From Virgifigura sp964551315 (GTDB taxonomy: Bacteria > Pseudomonadota > Alphaproteobacteria > Dongiales > Dongiaceae): a stretch of DNA of 64,000 nt. Both the position numbers and the translations under genes were made by a program. Position 1 is the stretch's first letter; each line of letters starts with the position of its first letter. The stretch is taken from NCBI GenBank assembly GCA_964551315.1, contig CAZKCM010000006.1, positions 1 through 64,000 of the forward strand, read 5' to 3'. The notes under the pieces are model-generated. The model did no database searches, was not told where the DNA came from, and saw only the letters and a list, made by a program, of their open reading frames with translations. Of this stretch, positions 8,412-16,889 are shown piece after piece.

Positions 8412-9479
8412 ATGACCACGACGGATGCCGCCGTGACCGCATTGCGCCGCCTGTCGGCGCGACTCGGCCGGGACCGGCTGCTGACCCAGGGGGCGGGCGG
8501 CAACACCTCGCTCAAACAGGGCGACGTCCTGCTCGTCAAAGCCTCGGGCACCTGGCTTGCCCGGGCCGAGGAGGAGTCGATCTTCGTACCGGTCCGCCTG
8601 AGCGGCGTGCGCGCCCGCATCGGCGCGGGCGAGGCCGATCCGGTCGGCCCCGAGCGGTTGCCCGGCGACTCCGACCGGCCGCTGCGTCCGTCCATCGAGA
8701 CGACGCTGCACGCGATCCTGCCGCATCCGGTGGTGCTGCATGTCCACTCGGTCAACGCCATCGCCTGGGCGGTCCGCGCGGACGGCGAGGCGGAAGTGGC
8801 GAAGCGCCTGGAGGGGTTGCGTTGGGCATGGATCCCCTATGTCCGGCCCGGATTGCCGCTTGCGGAGGCGGTGGCGCAGGCCGTTGCGCGCGCCGCGCCA
8901 GATGTCGTCCTCATGGCCAATCACGGCCTCGTGGTCGGCGGTGCCGATTGCGACGCGGCCGAGGCCCTGCTGACCGAGGTCGAACGGCGGCTCGGTGTCT
9001 CGCCGCGGGCCGCGCCGCCCGGCGATCTCGCCGGCCTGGCCGAGCGGGCGAAGGGGACGCCCTTCCGGCCTTGCGGCGATCCGGAGGCGCACGGCATCGC
9101 GACCGATCCGGCCAGTCTTGCCCATGCCACCGGCGGCACGCTCTACCCGGACCACCTCATCTTCCTGGGGTCCGGGGCCGTGGCACTGCGGCCCGGCGAG
9201 AGCGTTGCCGCGGCCGCTCGGCGCGCCGCGACCGGAGACGGCCAGCCGCCGGTGATGCTGCTGGTGCCGGGTACCGGCGTCCTGGTGCGGGAGGATCTCT
9301 CGGCCGGCGGCGAGGCCATGGTCTCGTGCCTCGCGGACGTCCTGCGCCGCGTGCCGCCCGATGCGCCGCTCGTCTATCTGTCGCCGGCGCAGGAGGCGGA
9401 ACTGCTCGGCTGGGACGCGGAGAAGTATCGCCGGAGCCTGGGCGATTCGGTTGCCAATCGGAACGAGACGGAGAGATAA
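8412..9479 (+). CDS. Class II aldolase/adducin-family protein, RhaD-domain-like
   Basis: Zinc-dependent aldolase-fold protein of 355 aa. GAGGNTSLKQGD near residue 24 is the substrate-phosphate loop, HVHS contains two zinc His ligands, and ANHG supplies the third. The pattern resembles the aldolase half of rhamnulose-1-phosphate aldolase/dehydrogenase fusions, but the short-chain dehydrogenase half is missing. ATG 8412 has GGAGG 6 bases upstream; an earlier ATG at 8379 overlaps the GlpD stop (ATGA) and is the alternative. It probably cleaves or epimerises a ketose phosphate made by the GlpD-like enzyme (inference). Confidence 0.8.
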   Translation: MTTTDAAVTALRRLSARLGRDRLLTQGAGGNTSLKQGDVLLVKASGTWLARAEEESIFVPVRLSGVRARIGAGEADPVGPERLPGDSDRPLRPSIETTLHAILPHPVVLHVHSVNAIAWAVRADGEAEVAKRLEGLRWAWIPYVRPGLPLAEAVAQAVARAAPDVVLMANHGLVVGGADCDAAEALLTEVERRLGVSPRAAPPGDLAGLAERAKGTPFRPCGDPEAHGIATDPASLAHATGGTLYPDHLIFLGSGAVALRPGESVAAAARRAATGDGQPPVMLLVPGTGVLVREDLSAGGEAMVSCLADVLRRVPPDAPLVYLSPAQEAELLGWDAEKYRRSLGDSVANRNETER

Positions 9480-9488
9480 GGAGAAGTC

Positions 9489-10253
9489 ATGGCCTCGCGG
9501 GACCATCGGCAGTTGCGCCGGGAGATCATTGCCACCTGCCAGCAGATGAACGCGCTCGGCATCAACCAGGGGACCTCCGGCAATATCAGTGTGCGGATCG
9601 AGGACGGGTTCCTGATCACGCCGTCGGGCGTGCCCTATGACACGATGAAGCCGGAGCAGATCGTCCGGATGGACCTGGAGGGCGGCTATTACGGCGAGTT
9701 CCTGCCGTCGAGCGAGTGGCGGATGCATTTCGACATCTATCGCAACCGCCCCGAAGCGGGGGCCGTGGTGCACACGCACGCGACCTTCTGCACCGCGCTC
9801 AGCTGCCTGCGCCAGGGCATCCCGGCCTTCCACTACATGATTGCCGTGAGCGGCGGCCCGAACATCCGCTGCGCCGACTATGCAACCTTCGGCACGCAGG
9901 AGCTCAGCGAGAACATGCTGCGGGCAATGGAAGGGCGGACCGCCTGTCTGCTCGCCAATCACGGCATGATCTGCTTCGGTCCCAATCTGAAGAAGGCGCT
10001 GTGGCTTGCCGGTGAGGTCGAGACCCTGGCCCGGCAGTATTGGTACGCCCGCCAGGTCGGCGAACCCGCCCTGCTCGACGAGGCGGAGGTGCAGACGGTC
10101 CTCGACCGGTTCGGGACCTACGGCAAGCAGGTGCAGGATCTGAAGCCGGGCGAGGCCCTGGCGGTCCTGCCGCCGCCGCGCCGCGACGCCCCCCGGACGA
10201 CGGCCCGCCGCGCGAAGCGGACCGGGACCACGGCCCGGCGCCGGGCCTCTTAG
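9489..10253 (+). CDS. Class II aldolase, fuculose-1-phosphate aldolase type
   Basis: Zinc-dependent aldolase of 254 aa. It shows the phosphate loop (GTSGNISVR near residue 31), the acid/base Glu in SSEWRMH, the HTH zinc pair in VVHTHATF and the third zinc His in ANHGM. All catalytic residues of the FucA family are visible. AAGGAGA precedes the ATG by a few bases. The last 25 residues are an Arg/Thr-rich tail not expected in FucA. The likely reaction is retro-aldol cleavage of a ketose phosphate to DHAP and an aldehyde. It is the second aldolase in this operon, so the two may act on different intermediates. Confidence 0.88.
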   Translation: MASRDHRQLRREIIATCQQMNALGINQGTSGNISVRIEDGFLITPSGVPYDTMKPEQIVRMDLEGGYYGEFLPSSEWRMHFDIYRNRPEAGAVVHTHATFCTALSCLRQGIPAFHYMIAVSGGPNIRCADYATFGTQELSENMLRAMEGRTACLLANHGMICFGPNLKKALWLAGEVETLARQYWYARQVGEPALLDEAEVQTVLDRFGTYGKQVQDLKPGEALAVLPPPRRDAPRTTARRAKRTGTTARRRAS

Positions 10254-10265
10254 GCTCGCGACGCC

Positions 10266-11555
10266 GTGCGAAGCGACCCGCTATTCGTCGGAATCGATGT
10301 CGGCACGTCCGGCGTGCGCGCCGTCGCGATCGACCGGGCCGGGGTTTCCTGCGGTCAGGCGGCCGCGCCGATCCCCGAGCCGGATCGAGAGGGCGGCGGG
10401 CTCTCGCAGGATCCGGAGGAATGGTGGCGTGCGGTCGAGGCGGCCCTGGACGCGCTCCTGGCCACGGTGCCGGCGGACCGGATCGCGGCCCTGGCCGTTG
10501 ACGGCACCTCCGGCACGTTGCTGGTGACCGACGGCGCGGGCACGCCGCTGGCGCCGGGCCTCCTCTACAACGACGCGCGCAGCGTCGAGGAGGCGGCGCG
10601 GGTGAAACGGGTCGCGCCGCCGGACAGCGGCGCGCAAGGCGCGACCTCGGCACTTGCCAAGCTGCTGCATTTCCAGGGCCGGCCGGACCTCGCGAAGGCA
10701 CGCCATGCCTTGCACCAGGCGGACTGGATCGCCGGCCGCCTCACCGGCCGCTTCGGGATCACGGACGAGAACAACTGTCTGAAGATGGGATACGACGTCG
10801 TCGCCCGCTGCTGGCCGGACTGGTTCGACGATCTCGGCGTTCGCCGGGACCTCCTGCCGGAAGCCCGAATTCCCGGCACCGCGCTGGGGCTGATCGCCGA
10901 CGGCGTCGCCGCACGGTTCCGCCTGCCGCGCGACGTTCGCGTGGTCGCCGGCACGACGGACGGCGTTGCGGCGTTCCTCGCGACCGGCGCGTCGGAGATC
11001 GGAGACGCGGTGACCTCGCTCGGCAGCACGCTCGTGGTCAAGATGCTCTCCGACCGGCCGCTGTTCGATGCCGCGTCGGGCGTCTACAGCCATCGCCTCG
11101 GCGATCGCTGGCTGCCGGGCGGGGCGTCCAACACCGGCGGCGCCGCGCTTCTGCGCTTCTTCACGGCGGAGCAGATGGCCGAGCTGGAGCCGCGGCTCCA
11201 GCCCGATCGGCCGACCGGGCTCTCCTACTATCCGCTGCCGGCACCGGGCGAGCGCTTCCCCATCAACGACCCTGCGAAGCCGTCCGTGACCGAGCCGCGG
11301 CCCGAGGACGACGCCTTGTTCTTCCAGGCTCTCCTCGAGGGTATCGCCGACGTAGAAGCGTTGGCCTATCGGCGTCTGCGCGACCTCGGCGCACCGCCGC
11401 TGCGCAGCGTTCGCACGGTCGGCGGCGGCGCCCGGAACCCGGCCTGGTCGGAGATCCGCGCGCGGCGGCTCGGTGTTTCCATGCCGCGGCCGACCAGCCT
11501 CGAGGCCGCCTATGGCACTGCGCTCCTGGCGCGGATGGGAGCGGCCTCGCAATGA
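10266..11555 (+). CDS. FGGY-family kinase, D-ribulokinase-like (SePSK/AtXK-1 type)
   Basis: Carbohydrate kinase of 429 aa, shorter than classical FGGY kinases. GIDVGTSGVRAVA is at residues 9-21, VDGTSGTLLV near 79, TSLGSTLVVKML near 250, GVYSHRLGDRWLPGGASN near 274 and the ATP-site GGGARNPAW near 380. This pattern matches the cyanobacterial and plant D-ribulose kinase group as I remember it. A GTG start lies 12 bases after the aldolase stop, with no clear ribosome binding site, so translational coupling is likely. The product would be ribulose 5-phosphate if the assignment is right. It differs clearly from the first FGGY kinase of the operon, so the two probably act on different substrates. 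Confidence 0.85.
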   Translation: MRSDPLFVGIDVGTSGVRAVAIDRAGVSCGQAAAPIPEPDREGGGLSQDPEEWWRAVEAALDALLATVPADRIAALAVDGTSGTLLVTDGAGTPLAPGLLYNDARSVEEAARVKRVAPPDSGAQGATSALAKLLHFQGRPDLAKARHALHQADWIAGRLTGRFGITDENNCLKMGYDVVARCWPDWFDDLGVRRDLLPEARIPGTALGLIADGVAARFRLPRDVRVVAGTTDGVAAFLATGASEIGDAVTSLGSTLVVKMLSDRPLFDAASGVYSHRLGDRWLPGGASNTGGAALLRFFTAEQMAELEPRLQPDRPTGLSYYPLPAPGERFPINDPAKPSVTEPRPEDDALFFQALLEGIADVEALAYRRLRDLGAPPLRSVRTVGGGARNPAWSEIRARRLGVSMPRPTSLEAAYGTALLARMGAASQ

Positions 11556-12418
11556 CGCCCCCCCGGTTTTGCGATGGCGTCGCGGCCTTTGCCGAATCGT
11601 TCGACGCCTTCCTGGTGGACCAATGGGGAGTCCTGCACAACGGCGCCGAGGCCTATCCCGGAGCCATCGATTGCCTCGCCCGGTTGCGGGCCCTCGGCAA
11701 GCCGGTCGTGATTCTGTCCAACTCCGGCAAACGGGCCGACGCCAATCGGAAGCGTCTGGATGCGCTCGGCTTCACCGCGGACAGCTACACCATGCTCGTG
11801 ACCTCGGGCGAGGTCGCCTGGCACGCCCTGCGCGAGCGCTCGGAGCCATTCTATGCCAATCTCGGCCGCCGCTGCCTGCTGCTGAGCCGGCAGGCCGATC
11901 CGAGCGTGCTCGACGGCCTCGATCTTGAGCCGGTGGAAGCGGTGTCGGAGGCGGACTTCCTTCTCGCCAGCAGTACAAACGAGCCGGACTTCGCGGTCGC
12001 TGACCACGATGCGGTGCTGCGGGACGCCGCGCGACGCGGCCTGCCGATGCTTTGCACCAACCCGGATCGCGTCGGCGTCACGGCCGCGGGTCTCGTGCCC
12101 GGTCCCGGCGTGCTCGCCCGCCACTATGAGGCAATGGGCGGTCGCGTCCACTATGTCGGCAAGCCCTATCCGGAGATCTACCGGTTCTGTCTTCGCCGGT
12201 TCGGCGACCTGGATCCAACGCGAGCCGTGGCGGTCGGCGACAGTCTGGAGCACGACATTGCCGGCGGGGCCGCCGCCGGCATGGCGACCGCTTTCGTGAC
12301 CGGCGGCATCCACGCGGACCGTCTGGGCGATCCGGCGGCACCGGCCGCACTCGCCGCGCTCACCGCTGAATACGGCGTGGCAATGCCGGATTTCGTCCTG
12401 CCCTCCTTCCGGTGGTGA
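11552..12418 (+). CDS. HAD-superfamily subfamily IIA hydrolase (TIGR01459-like)
   Basis: Predicted phosphatase of 288 aa, NagD-like in fold. Motif I reads FLVDQWGVLHNG near residue 22, so the second motif-I Asp (the general acid of most HAD phosphatases) is Trp; this is a trait of the TIGR01459 group as recalled. Motif II is VILSNSG, and GKPYPEIY with VGDSLEHDIAG provide motifs III and IV. The ATG overlaps the kinase stop (ATGA), so the genes are translationally coupled. It may dephosphorylate a dead-end sugar phosphate of this pathway, but the substrate is unknown. It is the last gene of the operon. Confidence 0.85.
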   Translation: MTPPRFCDGVAAFAESFDAFLVDQWGVLHNGAEAYPGAIDCLARLRALGKPVVILSNSGKRADANRKRLDALGFTADSYTMLVTSGEVAWHALRERSEPFYANLGRRCLLLSRQADPSVLDGLDLEPVEAVSEADFLLASSTNEPDFAVADHDAVLRDAARRGLPMLCTNPDRVGVTAAGLVPGPGVLARHYEAMGGRVHYVGKPYPEIYRFCLRRFGDLDPTRAVAVGDSLEHDIAGGAAAGMATAFVTGGIHADRLGDPAAPAALAALTAEYGVAMPDFVLPSFRW

Positions 12419-12468
12419 TGCGGGCGCCGGACCGGCCCGCCGGCAGACCGCATCCTGACCTCACACAC

Positions 12469-13377
12469 TCAGACGGGCGGCGCCGCTCCGTTGGTTCGGT
12501 CGCGCTCGACCAGCCGGGCCAGGTCCTGCGCGGCCGCCGCACTGATCCCGGCGGGCGTCGCCTGCGGAAGCGGCCGGTCCGCGGCCAACGCCCCCAGCCA
12601 GTCGTGGATCATGAGGGCCGTTTTCGTGCAGGTGTCGTCCCTGCCGCGTCCGCGATTCAGACCCTCGTGAACCCTGGCCGCGTCCAGGCTCGTCGCGGCG
12701 ATCGCCGCCAGCTCCTCCTCCGACCGGGCGGCGAGGAACGGCAGACGATTCAGAAGGCGCCGCAACTCCCGCGCCGGATCGGCCAGCAGCCGTTCGAAGC
12801 TCAGTACCACCAGATCCGCTCGCTCGATCTGGGCGAGCGCGTCGAGATAGTGCTCGATCCACAGCAGCTCGCAGCGCGGCCGCGAGAGCCCGCTTCGCGG
12901 AGCGAGCGAGCCGATCACCGCCGCGGGATGGCGGACCACGAGGATCCAGGAAGGTCGGGCGCCGATCTCGGCGAAGATCCGCTGCCAGAGCGGCAGGAAT
13001 CGGACCGTGCGCGGGTCGTTGAAAGCCCAAAGGCCGCGATTCCTGGACAACGCCTCGCGCAGTAGGCCCACCAGCTCGCGCCGGATCGCCGTGACCTCTA
13101 CGTCCCGGTGCCAGGTCTCGGGCAAGGGCGTGGTGAGCCTTGGGCGCATCCAGCTCGAACCGAACCGTGCGAAGAGGCGGTCATGCGCCTCGACGATGCG
13201 CCGGCCCTCCTCATCGACCGGCACGCCGAGACGGTAAATCAGCGCCGTCGCCACGGACAGTCCCGACCGATGCATGCCGAGCGGCACGACGACGCGCGGC
13301 CCCGCCTCTACCGATCTTGGCCAAAGGCGGTCGCGCCAGCGCCGGTCCCGGCTATGCGCGGGGCTTCGGCCCCGCAT
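12469..13377 (-). CDS. Sulfotransferase-family protein
   Basis: Protein of about 302 aa. VVVPLGMHRSGLSVAT near residue 33 resembles the PAPS 5'-phosphosulfate loop, and VVRHPAAVIGSLAPRSGLS resembles the 3'-phosphate-binding block. It would transfer sulfate from PAPS to an unknown acceptor, often a cell-surface glycan. The start chosen is ATG at 13377, preceded by GGAG; an ATG 45 codons earlier adds an Arg/Ser-rich extension that looks non-coding. The gene converges on the sugar operon, 50 bases between stops. A CtrA-type box sits about 160 bp upstream. Confidence 0.75.
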   Translation of the reverse strand: MRGRSPAHSRDRRWRDRLWPRSVEAGPRVVVPLGMHRSGLSVATALIYRLGVPVDEEGRRIVEAHDRLFARFGSSWMRPRLTTPLPETWHRDVEVTAIRRELVGLLREALSRNRGLWAFNDPRTVRFLPLWQRIFAEIGARPSWILVVRHPAAVIGSLAPRSGLSRPRCELLWIEHYLDALAQIERADLVVLSFERLLADPARELRRLLNRLPFLAARSEEELAAIAATSLDAARVHEGLNRGRGRDDTCTKTALMIHDWLGALAADRPLPQATPAGISAAAAQDLARLVERDRTNGAAPPV

Positions 13378-13535
13378 CGAGGCGCTCCGTCGCGATGTCG
13401 TCGGTTTCGCCCCCTGGCGCGGCGCGCGGTGCGGTGTCGGCGAGCATTGTCCTGACCCTGCCGTACTGCAGGCTTTTGGGCGCATCCACGGTCCCGGGCG
13501 CCCTCCGGTCAACGTTCCACACTGTCGGCGGTCCA

Positions 13536-13552
13536 GTTAAGCATTGCTTAAC
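13536..13552. promoter_or_regulatory. Perfect palindrome matching the CtrA box TTAA-N7-TTAAC
   Basis: The sequence GTTAAGCATTGCTTAAC is a perfect 17-bp palindrome with 8-bp arms. It also fits exactly the CtrA consensus TTAA-N7-TTAAC known from Caulobacter. It lies between the dienelactone-hydrolase-like gene and the sulfotransferase gene, both leftward, about 160 bp upstream of the latter's start. In GC-rich DNA a chance match is unlikely but possible. Confidence 0.5.
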
Positions 13553-13614
13553 GAGATACCGCACGACGCGGATGGAACCGGGGAGACGGATCTCGGGGTG
13601 AGGGCGTTCGCCGG

Positions 13615-14700
13615 TCAGTCGGCCGACGCGATCCGGTTGAACACGCGGGCGAGGAAGTGGCCGAGGTCGCGGTTCGATCGTTCGCGGACGCGGTCGTCGC
13701 GGCCGATCAGATACCCCTCCCGACCAACGCAGAACGCGAGGATGATCCGGCGGCTGAAGGGGCCGCGCATGATCAGACCGGTGTTGTTGTCGCGCACGGT
13801 GCCGTCCTCGCGGACGGTGAAGTCGCATTCCGACAAGGTCCGTCCGATTCGTCGCGGTCCGACGATGCTGCCGTCCCACTGGTGGACGGCATCGGGATAG
13901 ACGATCTGCTTGACCTCCGATCCGCCGGCGCGCAACTCCTGCGCGATCTCGGTGCAGCGGCGTTGATCGGTGATTTCGTCCCCGGCGCCCCACAGCATGA
14001 GCATGGGGGCACCGGTCGTTCGCGGGTCTGCGAAGCGCGCCAGGCACGGCGCGTAGAACGCGACGTGTCCTGCGAAACGCGGCCCGTCCGGCGCGAAGCG
14101 TTCCGCCACCTCTCTGTAGAGAGCATAGGTCGCCGCCATGCCGCCATAGGAGAATCCGACAAGAGCGATTCGTGTCCGGTCGATGTCGGGCCGCCGCGAA
14201 AGATGACGCAGCGCGGCGTAGGCGTCAGCGACCAGCATGCTCTCGGTGATCCGGATGAGGCGATTCGTGAAACCTTGCGCCATGTCACGCCGCGCGCCGA
14301 AGGCATCGACGACGAGGGCGGCGACGCCCATGGCCGCAAGCTGACGGCCATAGACCAGCTCGCGCCGCGCGATCACGCCGCTTGCCCCGTGCAGCATGAT
14401 GACCGCAGGGACGGGCGCGTCGGCGGATGCTTCCGGCGGTAAGAAGAGCATCCCGACGGCCTCTTCCGGTGGATCGTCCCGGGGTCCGTCGCCGACATCG
14501 GCCGGGGTGAACGGGCTGTGGCTCGGAAAGGTCACCGGTTCACCGGCGACGCGGATCGCCGGGTCCCAGTCCCAGCGTTCGAGCGCCGTCTGCGCCCGCG
14601 CGGCCCCCGCATATCCCGCCGGCAACAGGGTGAGCACCGCCAGCACCGTGGCGAGCACCGGCGGGAGCCAAGGGGACTCGGCGGCGGGGGGCGTGACCAT
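13615..14700 (-). CDS. Secreted dienelactone-hydrolase-family alpha/beta hydrolase
   Basis: Protein of 361 aa with a clear N-terminal signal peptide (hydrophobic residues about 12-32, cleavage after ARA near 36), so periplasmic or secreted. The nucleophile Ser is in GFSYGG, the acid Asp in GAGDEIT and the His in DAVHQWD, a complete catalytic triad in dienelactone hydrolase order. HGASGV corresponds to the oxyanion region. The substrate is unknown; such exported DLH-like enzymes are usually esterases of uncertain role. The C-terminal 80 residues after the His are longer than in DLH. It is divergent from the enolase-superfamily gene, with 266 bp between starts. Confidence 0.85.
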   Translation of the reverse strand: MVTPPAAESPWLPPVLATVLAVLTLLPAGYAGAARAQTALERWDWDPAIRVAGEPVTFPSHSPFTPADVGDGPRDDPPEEAVGMLFLPPEASADAPVPAVIMLHGASGVIARRELVYGRQLAAMGVAALVVDAFGARRDMAQGFTNRLIRITESMLVADAYAALRHLSRRPDIDRTRIALVGFSYGGMAATYALYREVAERFAPDGPRFAGHVAFYAPCLARFADPRTTGAPMLMLWGAGDEITDQRRCTEIAQELRAGGSEVKQIVYPDAVHQWDGSIVGPRRIGRTLSECDFTVREDGTVRDNNTGLIMRGPFSRRIILAFCVGREGYLIGRDDRVRERSNRDLGHFLARVFNRIASAD

Positions 14701-14966
14701 GTCGGAGCGCTCGGTCTCCTCGTCGGCCCGAATCGTCTTCCGGCTGGCCGATTGTAACGGAAGCGCTGTGCCAGATCGTCGGAAGCCGCAGGGTCAAAGG
14801 TGGTACACCCCGCCTTCCACGCAAGGGAGAGCCCTGGGGCCAAACCGCGGACCCGCACCGAATTCGGTCCGCCGGGGGTCGGGACATCCGCTTGGTTGCG
14901 CGCCGGCCCGCCGCGGGATATCGAATGCGCCGGTCAAGCGTCCTCGCGCAGGAAAGGAGCCGCCGC

Positions 14967-16070
14967 ATGAAGATCAGCCGGATCGCCGCCTACCGGGTGG
15001 ATCTGCCGTTGCACGAAGGCAGTTACAATTGGGCGGGCGGCAAATCGGTCCGTGTCTTCGACAGCACGGTGCTGCGGATCGAGACCGACGAAGGCCTTGT
15101 CGGGCATGGCGAGGTCTGTCCGTTGGGCCCGGCCTATCTGCCGTCCTACGCCGCCGGGGTACGCACCGGCGTCGCAGAGCTGGCGCCGCACCTCATCGGT
15201 CAGGACCCGACCGCCCTCGGCCCGCTGAACCGCCTGATGGAGGCGAAGCTCAAGGGCCATCCTTATGTCAAGTCGGCGATCGACATCGCCTGCTGGGACA
15301 TCCTGGGCCAGGCGGCGGGGCTGCCGGTCTGCACCCTGCTCGGCGGCCGGGACGGGGAGGCGGTCGACCTCTACCGGGCGATCTCCCAGGAATCGCCCGA
15401 GCGGATGGCGGCGAAAGTGGCAGGCTACCGAGCCGAGGGTTACCGCCGCTTTCAGCTCAAGGTGGGCGGCGATCCGGACGAGGACATCGAGCGCATCCGC
15501 GCGGTGGCGGCCGAACTCGGGACCGGCGACGTGCTGATCGCCGATGCCAACACCGGATGGCTGCCGCATCAGGCGATGCGGGTCGTCCGTGCCGTCAGGG
15601 ACCTGGACGTCTACATCGAGCAGCCCTGCCTCGGCTATGAGGAATGCCTGGCCGTTCGCCGCCGGACCGATCATCCCTTCGTGCTCGACGAATCGGTGGA
15701 CAGCCTGCCGATGCTGCTGCGGGCCCACGCCGATCAGGCGATGGACGTCGTCAATCTCAAGATCAGCAAGCTGGGCGGCCTGACCGTCGCACGGCAGGTG
15801 CGGGATCTCTGCGTCGCCATGGGCATCGCGCTCACCATCGAGGACAGCTGGGGCGGCGACATCGCGACCGCGGCCATTGCCCATCTGGCGCATAGCACGC
15901 CGGCGGCGTTTCGCTTCACCGCGACCGACTTCAACAGCTACGTCACCGTTCGCATCGCCGACGGCGCGCCCCGCCGCGAGGACGGCCGGATGGCCGCGCC
16001 GACGGTACCCGGGCTCGGCGTTCGGCCGCGCTACGAGCTGCTCGGCGATCCTGTCGTCGACGTGCGTTGA
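14967..16070 (+). CDS. Mandelate racemase/muconate lactonizing enzyme family protein (possible hydroxyproline-type dehydratase or betaine epimerase)
   Basis: Enolase-superfamily enzyme of 367 aa that would abstract a proton alpha to a carboxylate. The N-terminal capping domain is residues 1-120. The barrel carries the base Lys in FQLKVGG, metal ligands in ADANTGW (Asp), YIEQPC (Glu) and VLDESV (Asp), and the second base Lys in LKISKLGG. The block EVCPLGPAYLPSYA and the pattern as a whole remind me of cis-3-hydroxy-L-proline dehydratase and hydroxyproline-betaine epimerase. That sub-assignment is tentative. ATG 14967 follows GGAAAGGAG; an upstream in-frame ATG is less likely. No transporter or partner enzyme lies beside it. 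Confidence 0.85.
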   Translation: MKISRIAAYRVDLPLHEGSYNWAGGKSVRVFDSTVLRIETDEGLVGHGEVCPLGPAYLPSYAAGVRTGVAELAPHLIGQDPTALGPLNRLMEAKLKGHPYVKSAIDIACWDILGQAAGLPVCTLLGGRDGEAVDLYRAISQESPERMAAKVAGYRAEGYRRFQLKVGGDPDEDIERIRAVAAELGTGDVLIADANTGWLPHQAMRVVRAVRDLDVYIEQPCLGYEECLAVRRRTDHPFVLDESVDSLPMLLRAHADQAMDVVNLKISKLGGLTVARQVRDLCVAMGIALTIEDSWGGDIATAAIAHLAHSTPAAFRFTATDFNSYVTVRIADGAPRREDGRMAAPTVPGLGVRPRYELLGDPVVDVR

Positions 16071-16076
16071 GGGATT

Positions 16077-16104
16077 TCCGCCTTGGCGGAGCGGCGCATG
16101 CCGC
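16077..16104 (+). terminator. Two adjacent small hairpins after the enolase-superfamily gene
   Basis: TCCGCC-TT-GGCGGA (16077-16090) is followed directly by GCGGC-GCAT-GCCGC (16091-16104). They start a few bases after the stop codon. No T-run follows, so termination is only suggested. Confidence 0.35.
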
Positions 16105-16211
16105 CCAACATGCCTAAAAAATCCTTTATATGACAGCGGTTTATCGAAAGATTCTGTTAGCTCCTCGCAGGCTAAGCTCGTCCGCTCCTGAGCAGATGGA
16201 CGGAGGTAGCT

Positions 16212-16598
16212 ATGCTCAAGATCGTCGACCGTTCGTTGGGGTGGCTCCTGCTCCTCGGCGGTGTGGGGCACACCTACGGCGCGTTCCAGGCTTACGCGCA
16301 CCAGTCCCAAACTTTTATCTGGGCCCTGTCCGGAAGCCTGGCCGTGTTGCTCCTGGCCGTCGTTAACCTTGTGCGTGTTGAGCGGTCCGATGACCGCACG
16401 CTTGCGTGGCTCAGCTTCGCGGGTTGCGTCTGCTGGATCGTGCTCACCCTCGGCTTCGGCAAGGCGACCCGAGACTTCCTGGATCCCCGCGTGATCTATC
16501 ACGTCGTCGTCTCCCTGGGGCTGGCGGTGCTCAGCCTGCGCATGGCCTTCGGTTGGGGCGCCGGACGGGATACGATGGTCGCCGGGCACGCGGCCTGA
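16212..16598 (+). CDS. Small four-helix membrane protein, function unknown
   Basis: A 128-aa protein with four hydrophobic stretches (about residues 8-25, 37-55, 65-80 and 92-112) and short polar loops; both ends are probably cytoplasmic. CGGAGGTAGCT precedes the ATG by a good distance. I do not recognise the family. It stands alone: an AT-richer stretch lies upstream (16110-16160) and a GC hairpin follows 30 bases after the stop, so it is probably a monocistronic unit. Confidence 0.75.
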   Translation: MLKIVDRSLGWLLLLGGVGHTYGAFQAYAHQSQTFIWALSGSLAVLLLAVVNLVRVERSDDRTLAWLSFAGCVCWIVLTLGFGKATRDFLDPRVIYHVVVSLGLAVLSLRMAFGWGAGRDTMVAGHAA

Positions 16599-16628
16599 GG
16601 GGCCTGCCGGTAAACATCAGCCAGTAAA

Positions 16629-16652
16629 CGGCCGGCCCGAAGGGGCCGGCCG
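16629..16652 (+). terminator. Hairpin after the four-helix membrane protein gene
   Basis: A 10-bp perfect stem with a GAAG tetraloop (core GCCGGCCC-GAAG-GGGCCGGC) starts 30 bases after the stop codon. No clear T-run follows. Confidence 0.55.
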
Positions 16653-16889
16653 GTCTGGCGCCGGGCTTGCCGGCTGTGCCCATGCGACCGGTTTAGAAAC
16701 GACAAGAAGTTCAAGCGCCCGGACTTCCGGCAATTGGCGCGAGTGCGGCGGGCAGGCGTCGCGAATGATCTGCCCGACGCGGAACTAAATGGACCAAGGC
16801 GCGTTTTTCTTAAGTGCTAGTAGCCCGCTTGTTGCGCTTGTCATGCTGCGAACCTCCACGTGGCAGGCTCCTAGCGTCGTTGCACACCT
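16653..16889. other. Non-coding stretch ending in a strong terminator; possible small RNA
   Basis: No convincing ORF is present on either strand; the ORFs that open here are Arg/Pro/Ala-rich shadows. The stretch is less GC-rich around 16780-16860 and runs straight into the intrinsic terminator at 16890-16920. An independent terminator with no gene before it suggests a short transcript. No known RNA family was recognised and no promoter could be fixed. Confidence 0.3.
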
